From Heterohyrax brucei (lineage: Eukaryota > Chordata > Mammalia > Hyracoidea > Procaviidae): DNA of 64,000 bases. The notes under the pieces were generated by a model, which worked only from the letters and a program-made list of their open reading frames with translations, ran no database searches and had not been told where the DNA came from. The DNA lies in contig CM053166.1 in assembly GCA_028571685.1 (NCBI GenBank), positions 59,668,111 through 59,732,110 of the forward strand. The letters are read 5' to 3'. This document shows positions 1 through 10,334 of this stretch, piece by piece; within the stretch, counting starts at the first letter, position 1, and every line of letters starts with the position of its first letter. The translations under genes and the position numbers were made by a program.

Positions 1-92
1 GGCAGGGAGAGCAGTGGAAGCTGCATATAGGTGGGTAAGTAAATTTATATGGGAATGTACATTTTCACTCAGTCATAATAAAAAAAAGAATT
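1..92 (+). mobile_element. L1-A: 3' terminus of a plus-strand L1
   Basis: This matches the last ~90 bases of the young L1-E 3' UTR (compare 29240-29335): the 'gaagctgcatatagg' block, 'acattttcactcagtcat' and then an AATAAA-like A-rich tail. Only the end of the element lies in the window. It sits inside the 3' UTR of the older L1-B, which begins directly after it, so it is probably an insertion into L1-B. Confidence 0.85.
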
Positions 93-2128
93 AATGCACA
101 AATTATTGCATGCCATTAATCACTAGCCCCACGATGTGTCAGCACACTTCCCATTTCTACTCTACTTTCCACATTTCCATTCCTCCAGTTTCCTTGCCTC
201 TCCTTGCCTTTTCTTCTTTGCTTTTAGGCAAATGTTGCTTGTTTGGTCTTGTTTAGTTTATTGTTCTAAGGAGCACATTATCATGGGTGTTACTTTTTAT
301 TTCATAGGCCAATCTATTATTTGACTGAAAGGTAACCTCTGAGAATCACTTCAGTTCCAGGTTGAAGGGGAATTCCTCATCTCTCTCAGTCCAGTAAGTC
401 TGGTCTTTTATGAATGCAAGTTTTGTTCTGTATTTTTCTCCCCTTGTAACTGGGACTTTCTATGTGTCCTGGTGAGAATGATTGGTAGTTGTAGCAGGGC
501 ACCATTTAGCTCTTCTGGTCTCAGGCTAGAGGGGGCTGTGGTTCACATGAGCCATTAGTCCTGTGGACTAATTGTTGCCTTGAGTCTTTGGTTTACTTCT
601 TTTTCTTTTCTCTAGATAAATAGAGACCAATAGTTGTATCTTACATGGCCGTTTACAAGCTTTCAAGATTCCAGACACTACTCACCGAATCAGAATGTAT
701 ATTATCTTTATGAACTATGTTATATCAGTTGAACTAGATGTCACATGAGACTATGATCCTTAATCTTCAATCCAAGTAACCCATTCCCGTGAGATATTTG
801 GATATGTCTAAGAAGTTTCTGTGACTGTCCACTCATGTGCTCTATTACATATATAAATATGTATACGGCACATAGAGATGTTTATACACAAATGCTCACA
901 ATTATACATATACGTGTGCACATATGTATCCTATAAGCCTTCTCATCTCTGTATAGCATAGATATCCACCTATTTAACTACTCACAAATTTTGGTTGTTC
1001 TTAATGCTGTTGCTGAATTATATAAGTTATAGCATGTACCATAGTTCTTTATTGTGCACTTCTCATTGTCTTCATTTACCTTGATCACATTGTGCTAATG
1101 TCCCTTAAGTGTCTATTGCCTTTCCCTTCACCAGAATTAGCAAGTATCTCATATCTAGCAAGTGAATTTTCCTCCTTCCCCCTTCCATCTCTGGTAACCA
1201 TCAAAAAATGTAGTTTCCTGTGTGTAAACCTATACTTGACTTTTTTAAAAAAGTGACATCATACAATATTTGTCTTCTTATGGTTGACTTATTTCACTTG
1301 ACATAGTGTCCTCCAGATTCATCCAGATTATGTTTAATAGACTTCTTAGTATTCTTTGTTATTGAGTAATATTCCACTGTATGTATATTACCACAATTTA
1401 TTTATCCATTTGTCTGTTGATGGACACTTAGGTTGCATTTATCATTTTGCTGTTGTGAATAACACTGCAAAGAACATGGGTGTGCATATGTCTCTTTGTG
1501 TCACTGCTCTTATTTCTGTAAGATTTAGGCCTATAAATGAGATAGCTAGATCATACAGGATTTCTAGTTCTGGTTTTTTGAAGATGTGCTATACTGTTTT
1601 CCATAGTGGTTGTACCATTTTATAATCCCACCAGCAGTGTAAAAGAATTCCAGTCTCATCACAGACATGCCAATGTTTGTTGCTTTCTCCTTTGTTTTTT
1701 ATCAGTACCATTTTTGTAGGGCTGAGATTGTATTTCATAGCAGTTTTGATTTGTGCTTCTCTAATAGCTAGTGATCATGAAAATGTCTGTGTATTTCTCA
1801 GCTGCCTAAACGTGTTCCTTGGTTAAGTGTTTCTTTATGCCCTTTGCGTCACTTTTTAAAATTGGATTTAGTCTTTTTGTTGTTGAAGTGTTAACGTTTT
1901 GTATATATTTTAGAGAATAGACTCTTGTCAGATGTTTTTGCCATTTTTTTCCCCAGTCTTTAGGATCTCTTTTTATTTTTCTGTTAAAGACTTTTGATGA
2001 ACCTAAGCATTTAATTTTTAGGAGGTCCCAGTTATTATTTTATCTTCTGTTCTTTGTCCGTTTTTAGCTGTGTTTGATAGTGCATTTATGCCATAAATTA
2101 AGACAACTAGCTTTGTCTTTATGTTGTC
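93..2128 (-). mobile_element. L1-B (oldest of the nest): 3' UTR and ORF2 C-terminal part
   Basis: Read on the minus strand this holds the last ~880 bases of a decayed L1 ORF2 and then a long 3' UTR. The 3' UTR matches plus-strand fragments elsewhere in the window: 100-400 resembles 19400-19560, and 520-1000 resembles 19720-20230, including a TA/TG-rich patch at 840-950. The element is cut at 2128 by L1-D and resumes at 16269. Confidence 0.8.
1245..2128 (-). pseudogene. L1-B ORF2 C-terminal remnant
   Basis: The minus strand encodes a decayed relative of the L1 ORF2p C-terminal region, including the segment around the cysteine-rich motif (around 1480-1660 the DNA parallels 3920-4150 of L1-C). 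The terminal stop is probably at 1245-1247. Frames are broken throughout, and divergence from the young copies is much greater than theirs from each other. It is not functional. Confidence 0.75.
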
Positions 2129-2145
2129 ATTCAAGAATTCTTTTA
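2129..2145. repeat. Target-site duplication of L1-D (left copy)
   Basis: CATTCAAGAATTCTTTT (from 2128) recurs in diverged form as CATTCGAGAATTTTATA at 16269-16285. L1-B sequence runs up to the first copy and resumes at the second, as expected if L1-D inserted here. Confidence 0.65.
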
Positions 2146-2712
2146 CTTATTAATTATTTACTGTGATTAAGTGAAAGCATACAATCCAAATTAAATTTGC
2201 ATGCCTTCCTATCTGTGGCTCCTTCTGCTGCCTTCACCTGGTGACAGTACAGTCCTCCTTTTCATTCTATATATATCACATCCTCTTACCAAACTCCTGT
2301 CACCTTCTCTCTACCCTCTCCTCTCCATTCTAGTAACAGGCTGGTAGGACAGCATCCTATAGATGCATAGATCCATAAAGTACACATAACATATGGTCAC
2401 ATTATATCCAAGTCCAGTCCATTCCTGTCTGAAGAGTTGACCTCAGTAACGTTTTTTGGTCAGGGACAGCAGTAGGACTGGGACCATGTTCCCAGGAAAA
2501 TCCCCAGGCTGCTGGACTATCAATTGCGGTCTTTTAATGGAGATCTTGAGGTGCACCCCTTTTTCTTTTTCTCATGTTTCCACTGGAACTTGATGTTTTG
2601 TACCCCATCACGGCTGTCTTTGGTGGTGGCCGGGCTCCATCTGCTTCTACTGGTCACATGTTGATACAGTCACCCATTCACATGGGATCTTCTGTCTCCT
2701 GGGCTTCTTTTT
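2146..2712 (-). mobile_element. L1-D: 3' end segment
   Basis: This is the diverged 3' UTR end of a minus-strand L1, parallel to the same region of L1-C (2760-3330) but with many substitutions. Landmarks are the 'ggtgacagta' and 'ccaagtccagtccattcctg' blocks. It stops at the L1-C target duplication and continues at 9912. Confidence 0.8.
2696..2712. repeat. Target-site duplication of L1-C (left copy)
   Basis: CTCCTGGGCTTCTTTTT is repeated exactly at 9895-9911. The two copies bracket L1-C. The T-run reads as A-rich on the L1 sense strand, as expected next to an L1 tail. Confidence 0.93.
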
Positions 2713-3639
2713 CTTTGTTTTTTCTTCTTTAAATTTTTATTTAACATAACTGAGTGAAAATGTACATTCACATATAAATTTACATGCCTCCCTATATGCA
2801 GCTTCCACTGCTTTCCCTGCCCGGTGACAGCACACTATTCCTCTCTGCTCCATACATGTCTCATCCTCCCAACAGTCTCCTTTCCCCTCCTGTCCGTCCA
2901 CTTCCCTTCCTCCAGCCAGAGGTCAGCAAGATGATATCCTATAGATGTATAGAACCATAAAGTGCTTCCAATATATGGTCACTTTGCCTTGCCAAGTCCA
3001 ATCCATTCCTGTTCAAGGAGTGGACCTTTGTTATAATTTATGGGAAAGGACAGCATCAGAGCAGGGGGCCATGCTCTCAGAGGAACCCAAAAACCGCTGG
3101 ACCATCAATTGAGGTCTTTTAGTGGCGATCTCATGATGCACCTCTTTATTCTTGTGTTGCCAGTGAGACCTCTCTCTATGAGCTCCATGGTGGCTATCAC
3201 TGGTGGTGGCCGGGCACCATCCAGTTCTTCCGGTCCCAAGTCGATGTAGGCACCCACTCTTGTGGGTCTCTCCATCTTCTCGGTTGTCTTTACCGCATGC
3301 CATTTTGGTCCTCGGTGAGCATCCGTTCCTGTTGAGTTGGGACCATTTGCTGTGTCCTCGGATGGCAGCTTGGCAGCTTTTAAGACCCCAGACGCCACTC
3401 ATCAATGGGTGCAGAGAGCTCTCTTAGCAAAACGCTAGTTGTGCCAATTGGCCCGGAATTCGCCTGAGAGCATGGTCCCCCACCCCCCACCCCAGCTACT
3501 CTATCCTTGCAGTATTGAGTTAAGATGGAAGGAGTACTCAAGTTATGCTGAAGTCCACTTAATGTTGTTCTTGTTCCTAATGTGTGCTGTCACCGCTTTC
3601 TCCCAACTAGATTTCTAGTAACTATCTAAACTAAACTCT

Positions 3640-3669
3640 ACCCCCCTGACCCTCCCTCCCTCCCCACCC
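3640..3669 (-). other. L1-C 3' UTR G-rich purine tract
   Basis: Just past the ORF2 stop, the L1 sense strand carries runs of G separated by short purine spacers (C-runs on the plus strand). Equivalent tracts lie at the same place in L1-E, L1-G and L1-H. A G-quadruplex-capable polypurine tract is a known feature of mammalian L1 3' UTRs; folding here is inferred from the G-runs. Confidence 0.7.
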
Positions 3670-3707
3670 TTGCAGCTGTCAGAGTCTTTTCTTCTGTTTT
3701 TGAGATC

Positions 3708-6700
3708 TTATCGTAGAGGTCTCATAAAGTATTTGTCCTTTTGTCGCTGACTACTTTCACTCAACATAATGCCTTCCACTTGAAACCAGGTTAGGAGATG
3801 TTTCCTGGAATCATCGTTATTCTTTATCATTGCGTAGTGCTCCATTGAGTATATGTACCACAGTTTACCTATCCATTCTTCTGTTGTTCAGCATCTGGGT
3901 TGATTCCATTGTTTTGCTATCGTGAACTGTGCTGCGATAAACATTCTGGTGCATGTGTCCATTGGTGTGAAAGGCCTTGAATCTGTAGGATATATTCCAA
4001 GTAGTGGAATAGCTGGGTCAAATGGTATATCAATATCCATTTTTTTAAGGAAGCACCAGATTGCCTTCCAAAGAGGCTGGACCATTTTGCAACCCCACCA
4101 ACAGTGTAGGAGGGTTCCACTTTCTCCACAGCCTCTCCAGCATTTGTTGTTTTGTGTATTCTGGATCATGGCCAATCTTGTTGGGGTGAGATGGTATCTC
4201 ATTGTTGTCTTGATTTGAATTTCTTTAATAACTAAAGATTGTGAACATGTCCGCATGTGTCTTTTGGCTGCCTGGATCTCCTCTTTAGTGAAGTGTCTGT
4301 CCATCTCCTTTGCCCATCGCTTAATTGGATGGTTTATCTTCTTCTTCTTGATATTTTGTGGTATCTTATAGATTATGGAGATCAGGCGTCGGTCTGACAT
4401 AGAGTTGCCAAATATTTTTTCCCATTCTGTGGGTGTTCTTTTAATTCTATTAATAAAGTCTTTGGATGAGCAAAAGTGTTTGATTCTTAATAGTTCCCAT
4501 TTATCTATTTTCTCTTCTGTTGATTGAGGTTTCTTTCACAGATTTTGTAGTCTGTCCTCATTGTGTATTAAAACTTCCATTGTTGTTCCTACCTTTTCTT
4601 GGATGAGCTTTATTGTTTTAGGTTTGATATTTATGTCTTTTATCCAGTTGGAGTTGGTTTTTGTATAAGGTGTAAGATACAGATATTGATTCAGTTTATT
4701 GCAGATGGATAACCAATTCTGTCAGCACCATTTGTTGAAGATACTGTTTTTACCCCAGTTTAATGTCTTAGGGCCTTTGTCGAATATGAACTGTTCATAG
4801 GCAGATGGTGTCATCTCTGGGGTGTCAATTCTGTTCCATTGATCGATCTGTCTGTTCTTGTACCAGTACCAGGCTGTTTTGACCACTGTGGCAGTGTAGT
4901 ATGTTCTAAGGTCGGGTAATGAGAGGCCTCCCAGTGTGTTCTTCTTCTTTAGTAGTACCTTACTTATCGGGGGCTTCTTCCCTTTCCAAACAAAATTGGT
5001 GATTTGTTTCTCCATCTCATTAAAAAATGATGCTGGAACTTGTATTGGGATTTCATTATATAAGTAGATTGCTTTGGGTAAAATAGACATTTTCACAATG
5101 TTAAGTCTTCCTATCTATGAGTAGGGTAGGTTTTTCCATTTTTCTAAGTTTCTCTCAGTTTCTTGTAGCAAGGGCTTGCAGTTCTCTTTGTAAAGGTCTG
5201 TTATTTCTCTGGTTAGATTAATTCCTAGGTACTTTATCTTCTTAGGGGCTATCGTAAATGCTTTTGACTTAATAATTTCCTCCTTAGCAGTCTCGTTGAT
5301 GGTATAAAGGAAACCTACTGATTTACTTAAGTTTATCTTGTATCCTGAGACTTTGCTGAACTCTTCTATCAGTCTGAGTAGCTTACTTATAGATTCCTTG
5401 GGGTTCTCTGCATATACAATCATATCATCTACGAACAGGGAGATTTTAACTTCCTCTTTGCCGATGCAGATGCCCTTTATTTCTTTGTCTTGTCTAATTG
5501 CTCTGGCTGTTGAATAGGAGAGGTGACAGTGGGCATCCTTGTGTAGTTCCTGATCTCAACGGAAAGTCTTTCAGTCTCTCTCCATTCAGGATGATGTGGG
5601 CAATTGGCTTTGTATAAATTGCCCTGATTGTGTTGAGGAATTTGGCGTCTATGCCCATTTTGCTAAGAGTTTTTAGCATGAATGGGTGTTGGACTTTATC
5701 AAATGCCTTTCGGCATCAGTGGACAAAATCAGGTGATCCTTGTCTTTTGTGTTATTTATGTGGTTAATCACATTAATTGTTTTCCTGATGTTGAACCAGC
5801 CTTGCATCCCTGGTATGAATCCCACTTGGTCATGATGGATTATTTTCTTGATGAGTTGTTGTATTCTGTTGGCAAGAATTTTGTTGAAGAATTTTTGCAT
5901 CTAGGTTCATGAGTGATATCGGTCTGTAGTTCTCTGTCTTTGTTGGATCTTTCCCTGGCTTAGGTATCAGGGTTATGCTAGCTTCATAGAATGAATTTGA
6001 GAGTACTCCATCCCTTTCTATACTGTGAAATAGTCTCAATAGTATTCGGGATAACTCTTCTCTAAATGCTTCATAGAATTCTGCCGTGAAGCCATCTGGG
6101 CCCGGACTTTTTTGGGTTGGCAGTGTTTTGATGACCTTTTCAATCTCTTCCTTTGTGATGGGTTTATTAAGTTGTTCTGCTTCATGTTGTGATAATTTGG
6201 GTAGGTGGTATGAGTCAAGGAATTGGTCCATTTCCCCTAGGTTTTCAAATTGGTTAGAGTACAGTCTTTCATAGTATTCTGTTATGATATTTTTGATTTC
6301 TGTTGCATCTGTGGTGACAACTCCCCTCTCATTTCTAATTTGGGTTATTTGTTTCCTTTCCTGCTTTTCTTTAGTAAGTTTAGCCAGTGGTTTATCAATT
6401 TTGTTGATCTTTTCAAAAAACCAGCTTTTGGTCTTTTCAATTTTTTCAGTTGTTTTTCTATTCTCTAATTCATTTAACTCTGCTCTATTCTTTATGATCT
6501 CATTTCTTCCAGTGCCCGAGGGGTTCCTCTGTTGTTCCCTTTCGACTTGTTAAAGCTGTAGAGTTAGTTCCTTGATTTGGTTTCTTTCTTCCTTCCAGAC
6601 ATGTGCATTAATGGAGATAAACAGACCTCTGAGCACTGATTTGGCTGTATCCCATAGGTTCTGGTAGGAAGTGTTTTCGTTCTCATTGGAAGCCATGAAT

Positions 6701-7515
6701 TTCTTTAATTCATCCTTGATTTCCTCTGTAACCCATGTTTTTTTGAGCAAGATGTTGTTCAGTTTCCAAGAGTTCCACTTTCTATCTACGCTTTTTCTGC
6801 TATTGATTTCAACTTTTATGGCTTTATTATCTGAGAAGATGCTTTGCAGTAATTCAGTGGTATGGATTTTGTTGAGCATTGCATTATGGCCTATCATGTG
6901 GTCAATTCTGGAGAATGTTCTATGTGCACTGGAGAAGAAGGTGTAGTTGTCTGCTGATGGGTGGAAAGTTCTGTATATATCAATGAGGTTTAGTTGGTTA
7001 ATTGTGTCAATGAGGTCTTCTGTATCCTTACTGAGCTTTTTTCTAGATGATCTGTCTAGTAACGAGAGTGGAGTGTTAAATTCTCCGACTATTATTGTGG
7101 AGTCATCTAACTCTCTTTTGAGCATAGTTAGTGTTTCTTCGACATATTTAGGTGCTCTGACATTAGGTGCATAAATATTTAATATAGTTAAGTCTTGCTT
7201 GTTTGCTGAACCTTTCAGCAATAAATAGTGTCCATCATTGTCCACAATGGTGGATTTGACATTAAAATTGATTTTGTCTGAGATTAGAATTGCCACCCCT
7301 GCTCTTCTTTGTTCATTGTTAGCTTGATATATATTCTTCCATCCTTTAATTTTCAGTTTGTTCTTGTCTTTAGTTCTCAAATGAGTTTCTTGTAGACAAC
7401 ATATGGATGGGTCATGTCTTTTGATCTAAGATGACACTCGGTGTCTCTTTACGGGAGCATTCAGTCCATTCACATTCAATGTAATTATTGATAGGTATGT
7501 GTTCACTGCTGCCAT
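3708..7515 (-). pseudogene. L1-C ORF2 (endonuclease/reverse transcriptase), disabled
   Basis: ORF2p nicks target DNA and reverse-transcribes L1 RNA. The ATG at 7515-7513 matches the ORF2 starts of the other copies; the final codons read MRPL(R) before a stop at 3710-3708. A TAG replaces Trp at 7428-7426, shortly after the start, and frames then shift several times. The endonuclease part (7380-6550, 276 residues open) reads GEFN where the other copies have GDFN, and SDNK where they have SDHK, so two catalytic residues are changed. The RT active-site motif reads FVDD (near 5430). The C-terminal region with the cysteine/histidine motif is open at 4400-3888. Confidence 0.92.
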
Positions 7516-7769
7516 TGTGATATGTTTATTTTTATGTTGATGTTTTCTCTGTTGTTCTTATTAGTCTGTTCTGGGACACTCTTTTTTGTGAGTTGATTTT
7601 TCACCTTTTTCAGAGCTGGTTTTATAGTTGTTGAGACTCGTGTGTTAGATTTCTTGAAATGGTATGATACATCTTTGTTGTGCTTTACAGCTGCCCCTAT
7701 GAACCCCCTTAATAAACTATTTATAAACCCAGTTTTAATTACTACCAGTCTTGTCATCTTCCTCTCCAT
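7503..7769 (-). CDS. Short open frame in the ORF1-ORF2 spacer of L1-C (88 codons, uncertain)
   Basis: The frame begins MERKMTRLVVIK, lies in the ~430-bp spacer and overlaps the first bases of ORF2 in another frame. The same frame is open in L1-E (24278-24532) and L1-H (55789-55505) and is truncated by a deletion in L1-G (49738-49899). The product would be basic, with no motif I recognise. The A-rich L1 sense strand yields chance frames easily, and most differences between copies change the residue, which argues against strong protein selection. Function unknown; it may not be translated. Confidence 0.3.
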   Translation of the reverse strand: MERKMTRLVVIKTGFINSLLRGFIGAAVKHNKDVSYHFKKSNTRVSTTIKPALKKVKNQLTKKSVPEQTNKNNRENINIKINISQWQQ

Positions 7770-7946
7770 CTGGAAGGACTATAACGACTGTAATACATCC
7801 CTCTTTTTATTATGAAGACACCATAGTTTTCATGATGATCACTGGATTGCTTCTTTCCAAATCAAAGCTGTGATTTACTTTGGAGCCTTCCCTAAATGAG
7901 TAGAATATTGAGTAGTGTGTCGTTCTAAAATATAAAGTTAGTGGTT

Positions 7947-8897
7947 TCATTCTTCTAAGCCAAAGCCAAGGACTTCTTTCATTATTTCTTGTAGTTTGGG
8001 TTTGGTTTTTACAAAGTCTCTGAGGTTCTGTTTATCTGGGAATGTCTTAATTTCATTTTCGTATTTGAAAGATAGTTTTGCAGGATATATAATTCTTGGT
8101 TGGAAGTTCTTCTCCTTCAAGACTTTGAATGTGTCGTGCCACTGTCTCCATGCCAGCATGGTTTCTGCTGAGAAATCTGACAAGAGCCTACAGGCTTTCC
8201 CTCTGAATGTTAGCTTTGCTTTGAGTCTTGCTGCCTTTAAGAGTTGCTGCTTATGTTTCATTTTGTTAAGCTTGATTATAATATGTCTTGGAGTCTTTCT
8301 TTTGAGATCTATATTGGGTGGCGTACAATATGCATCTGAGATGTCTATATTCTCTTCCTTCATTATTTCTGGGAAGTTTTCTTTCAGGAGCTCAGCAACA
8401 ATACTCTCTGTGTTCTCAGATGTCTCACCCTGTTCAGGGGCTCCAATTAATCGAAGGTTGTTCCTCTTAATAGAGTCCCACATGCTTCTTAATGTTTCTT
8501 CATTTTTCTTGTTTCTTTTTTCTGATTTCTGCTCATAGACGCTGGCATCAGTAGCTCTGTCTTCCAAGTCAGAAAGTCTTTTTTCTATTTGTTCCATTCT
8601 GTTTTCTTGGCTTTGCATGCAAGTTCCTGTGTCTTTGATTTTGTTCTTGATCTGTTGGATTTCAGAGTACTGGTGTTCCATCAGATCGAACAACTTGCTT
8701 AATTTTTCATTTTGTTCTGCTGCATTTTGTATAAGGTCTAGAAGGTCTCTGTATATAATCAATTTGTATTCACTTCCTGATGCTTTCATAAAAGTTTCTT
8801 CATCTGGAAAACTCCTTGGTTGCTTTGTTTGGGACCCTTCTGAAGCCATGAGTGATTGCTTGTATGTCACAATTGTCTGTTGCTTTTTGGGTCCCAT
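7947..8897 (-). CDS. L1-C ORF1p, intact (316 aa)
   Basis: This is the only uninterrupted L1 protein gene in the window. ORF1p is an RNA-binding trimeric chaperone that coats L1 RNA in the cytoplasmic RNP. The start, MGPKKQQ, matches the ORF1 starts of L1-G (48612) and L1-H (56918). Residues ~50-130 are rich in E, Q, K and spaced hydrophobics (LIQNAAEQNEKLSKLFDLME and onward), fitting the coiled coil. Residues ~145-235, from NLRLIG to TPRHIIIKL, fit the RRM. The C-terminal domain has FQPRIIYPAKLSF and LRDFV. Length is close to that usual for mammalian ORF1p. No stop or frameshift is present; the protein could act only with an ORF2p supplied from elsewhere. Confidence 0.93.
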   Translation of the reverse strand: MGPKKQQTIVTYKQSLMASEGSQTKQPRSFPDEETFMKASGSEYKLIIYRDLLDLIQNAAEQNEKLSKLFDLMEHQYSEIQQIKNKIKDTGTCMQSQENRMEQIEKRLSDLEDRATDASVYEQKSEKRNKKNEETLRSMWDSIKRNNLRLIGAPEQGETSENTESIVAELLKENFPEIMKEENIDISDAYCTPPNIDLKRKTPRHIIIKLNKMKHKQQLLKAARLKAKLTFRGKACRLLSDFSAETMLAWRQWHDTFKVLKEKNFQPRIIYPAKLSFKYENEIKTFPDKQNLRDFVKTKPKLQEIMKEVLGFGLEE

Positions 8898-9894
8898 GTG
8901 AGTATATAGAGGCTGGAAGAGGTAATGTGAGGATGGATTGCAAATGTTTCTCTAGGCTGTCTTCAAATGTAAAGCAAAAGCTATCTGAGCAGTTCATAAG
9001 TCAGTTAGGTTTTCAGGGGTAGAGGTCCCTCTTCTCATCCGACTAAGGAAGCACCACTATATCCAACCCCAGATGATAACAAACTACTTCAGAATACAGC
9101 AATGCTACTGCCCTATTGGCCTCTGCTTACAGGGCCTAGCCTTAGCCAACACTGCGTCGAGTACTGGTTTTGTGATAGAAAAGTGCTCTCCTGTGGGCTG
9201 GCTCTGGCTCCTAAGTTAAGAATTAGGTACAGCTGCGGCCACCCTACCCAAGATGGCGTCCTCCACACAGGCAGCAGACAGAGGGGCCAAAGATGCCGAG
9301 AGGTAGTGATTCCTCTGATTCTGTTGCAGGGCCCCCAATGCAGGCAGCACTGTGCCAAATCACTACTTTTCTGACGGAGAAGCGCTTTCCCTTTTGCAGG
9401 CACTGTCTCCCAGGCTAAGAACGAAGTCCCGCTAAAATCTTGGTACCAACATGGCGTCCCACACCCTGACCGCGGAGCTCCGCCCAAACCCCACTGAGGC
9501 AACTCCAATACAAAAGGCTCAAAGTGTCTAGATTAACAGAATCCCGAGCCTGGCTCTCAGAATATGGGAGTTTCGCTGGCCTATCCCCCCAGCAGCGTGT
9601 CTGAGTCTAGCTGCCAGGCAAGACCCAGCTCCGCCCGCCAGCCAAGACAGAGAAAAAAAAAATCAAAATGGTGCGTTTACCTTCCGTCTGTGAGAGCCGG
9701 GGCTAGCCAGGAGCGGGAGTCAGTGAAAGAGAGGAGGTTTTTCGCTGTGTGGTATGGAGTCCCAATTAACAGCTCTGTGCCGTGTCCTGAGGCTGATTAG
9801 GTGATCAGAAGGCTCTGTTTGATTGTCGATTCGGGTCTTCGTTTCCAGAGGGATATAAGGAGACATGTGCTTAGTCCGCCATCTTGACTCCGCC
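8898..9894 (-). promoter_or_regulatory. L1-C 5' UTR / internal promoter
   Basis: About 1 kb, more GC-rich than the rest of the element. The 5' edge reads CAAGATGGCGG on the sense strand (9887-9875), a YY1-type motif in the position used by other mammalian L1s. Two diverged ~198-bp units follow, each with an inverted version of the motif (ATGGCGTC on the plus strand at 9252 and 9451). A sense-strand frame of 131 codons lies at 9508-9113. Promoter function is inferred from position and motif. Confidence 0.75.
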
Positions 9895-9911
9895 CTCCTG
9901 GGCTTCTTTTT
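9895..9911. repeat. Target-site duplication of L1-C (right copy)
   Basis: CTCCTGGGCTTCTTTTT, identical to 2696-2712. L1-D 3' UTR sequence continues directly after it. Confidence 0.93.
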
Positions 9912-10334
9912 GCTTGTGTCTTTTTTGTTCTTCCTGATCATCAGTTCCAGGTGACTTGGGACCATTTGATGTACCTCAGATGTGAGCTTGCTACCTTTTA
10001 AGACACTAGACATCATTCGCCAATATGGGGCACAGAAGACTCTCTTAGCAATAGGCTAGTTACGCCAACTGGTCACAGTGTCCCCTGGGAGCATGATCCC
10101 CAGACCCACGTCCCTGCTACTTTAGTCTTGCAATATTTGGTTAAGATTAGAAGAGTTCTCAGTTTATGTTGAAGTCCAGTTAGGCTGATCTACTTTCTAC
10201 TGTGAGCTGTCACTGCTTTCATCTAACCAAATTTCTATCAAGCATCTGATCTATGACTAGCCCTCTCCCTTCTTTCCCTCCCTGGCAGTTGTCAAAGAGT
10301 CCTTTATTCTGTACATAAGTCTATTTCTAAGTCC

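Larger units (their letters stand above)
2713..9894 (-). mobile_element. L1-C: full-length young L1 (about 7.2 kb)
   Basis: A complete minus-strand LINE-1. In sense order it has a 5' UTR (9894-8898) starting near a YY1-like motif, an intact ORF1 (8897-7947), a spacer (7946-7516), ORF2 (7515-3708) and a 3' UTR with a G-rich tract ending in an A-rich tail. It is bracketed by a perfect 17-bp target duplication, and the surrounding DNA is L1-D 3' UTR. ORF2 is disabled, so this copy cannot move on its own. Confidence 0.95.

Noticed and set aside
3031-3427. Overlapping frames of 60-124 codons in L1 3' UTRs, recurring at 28731-29036, 45714-45969 and 52931-53158
   Set aside because: They recur because the L1 3' UTR recurs, run on both strands over the same bases, and differ in frame and length between copies.
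7996-8538. A 180-codon frame antisense to ORF1, also open in L1-E (24050-23514) and L1-H (56023-56559)
   Set aside because: It mirrors ORF1 exactly and is broken in L1-D. The A-rich, T-poor sense strand leaves few stops on the opposite strand, so openness follows from ORF1 codon use.
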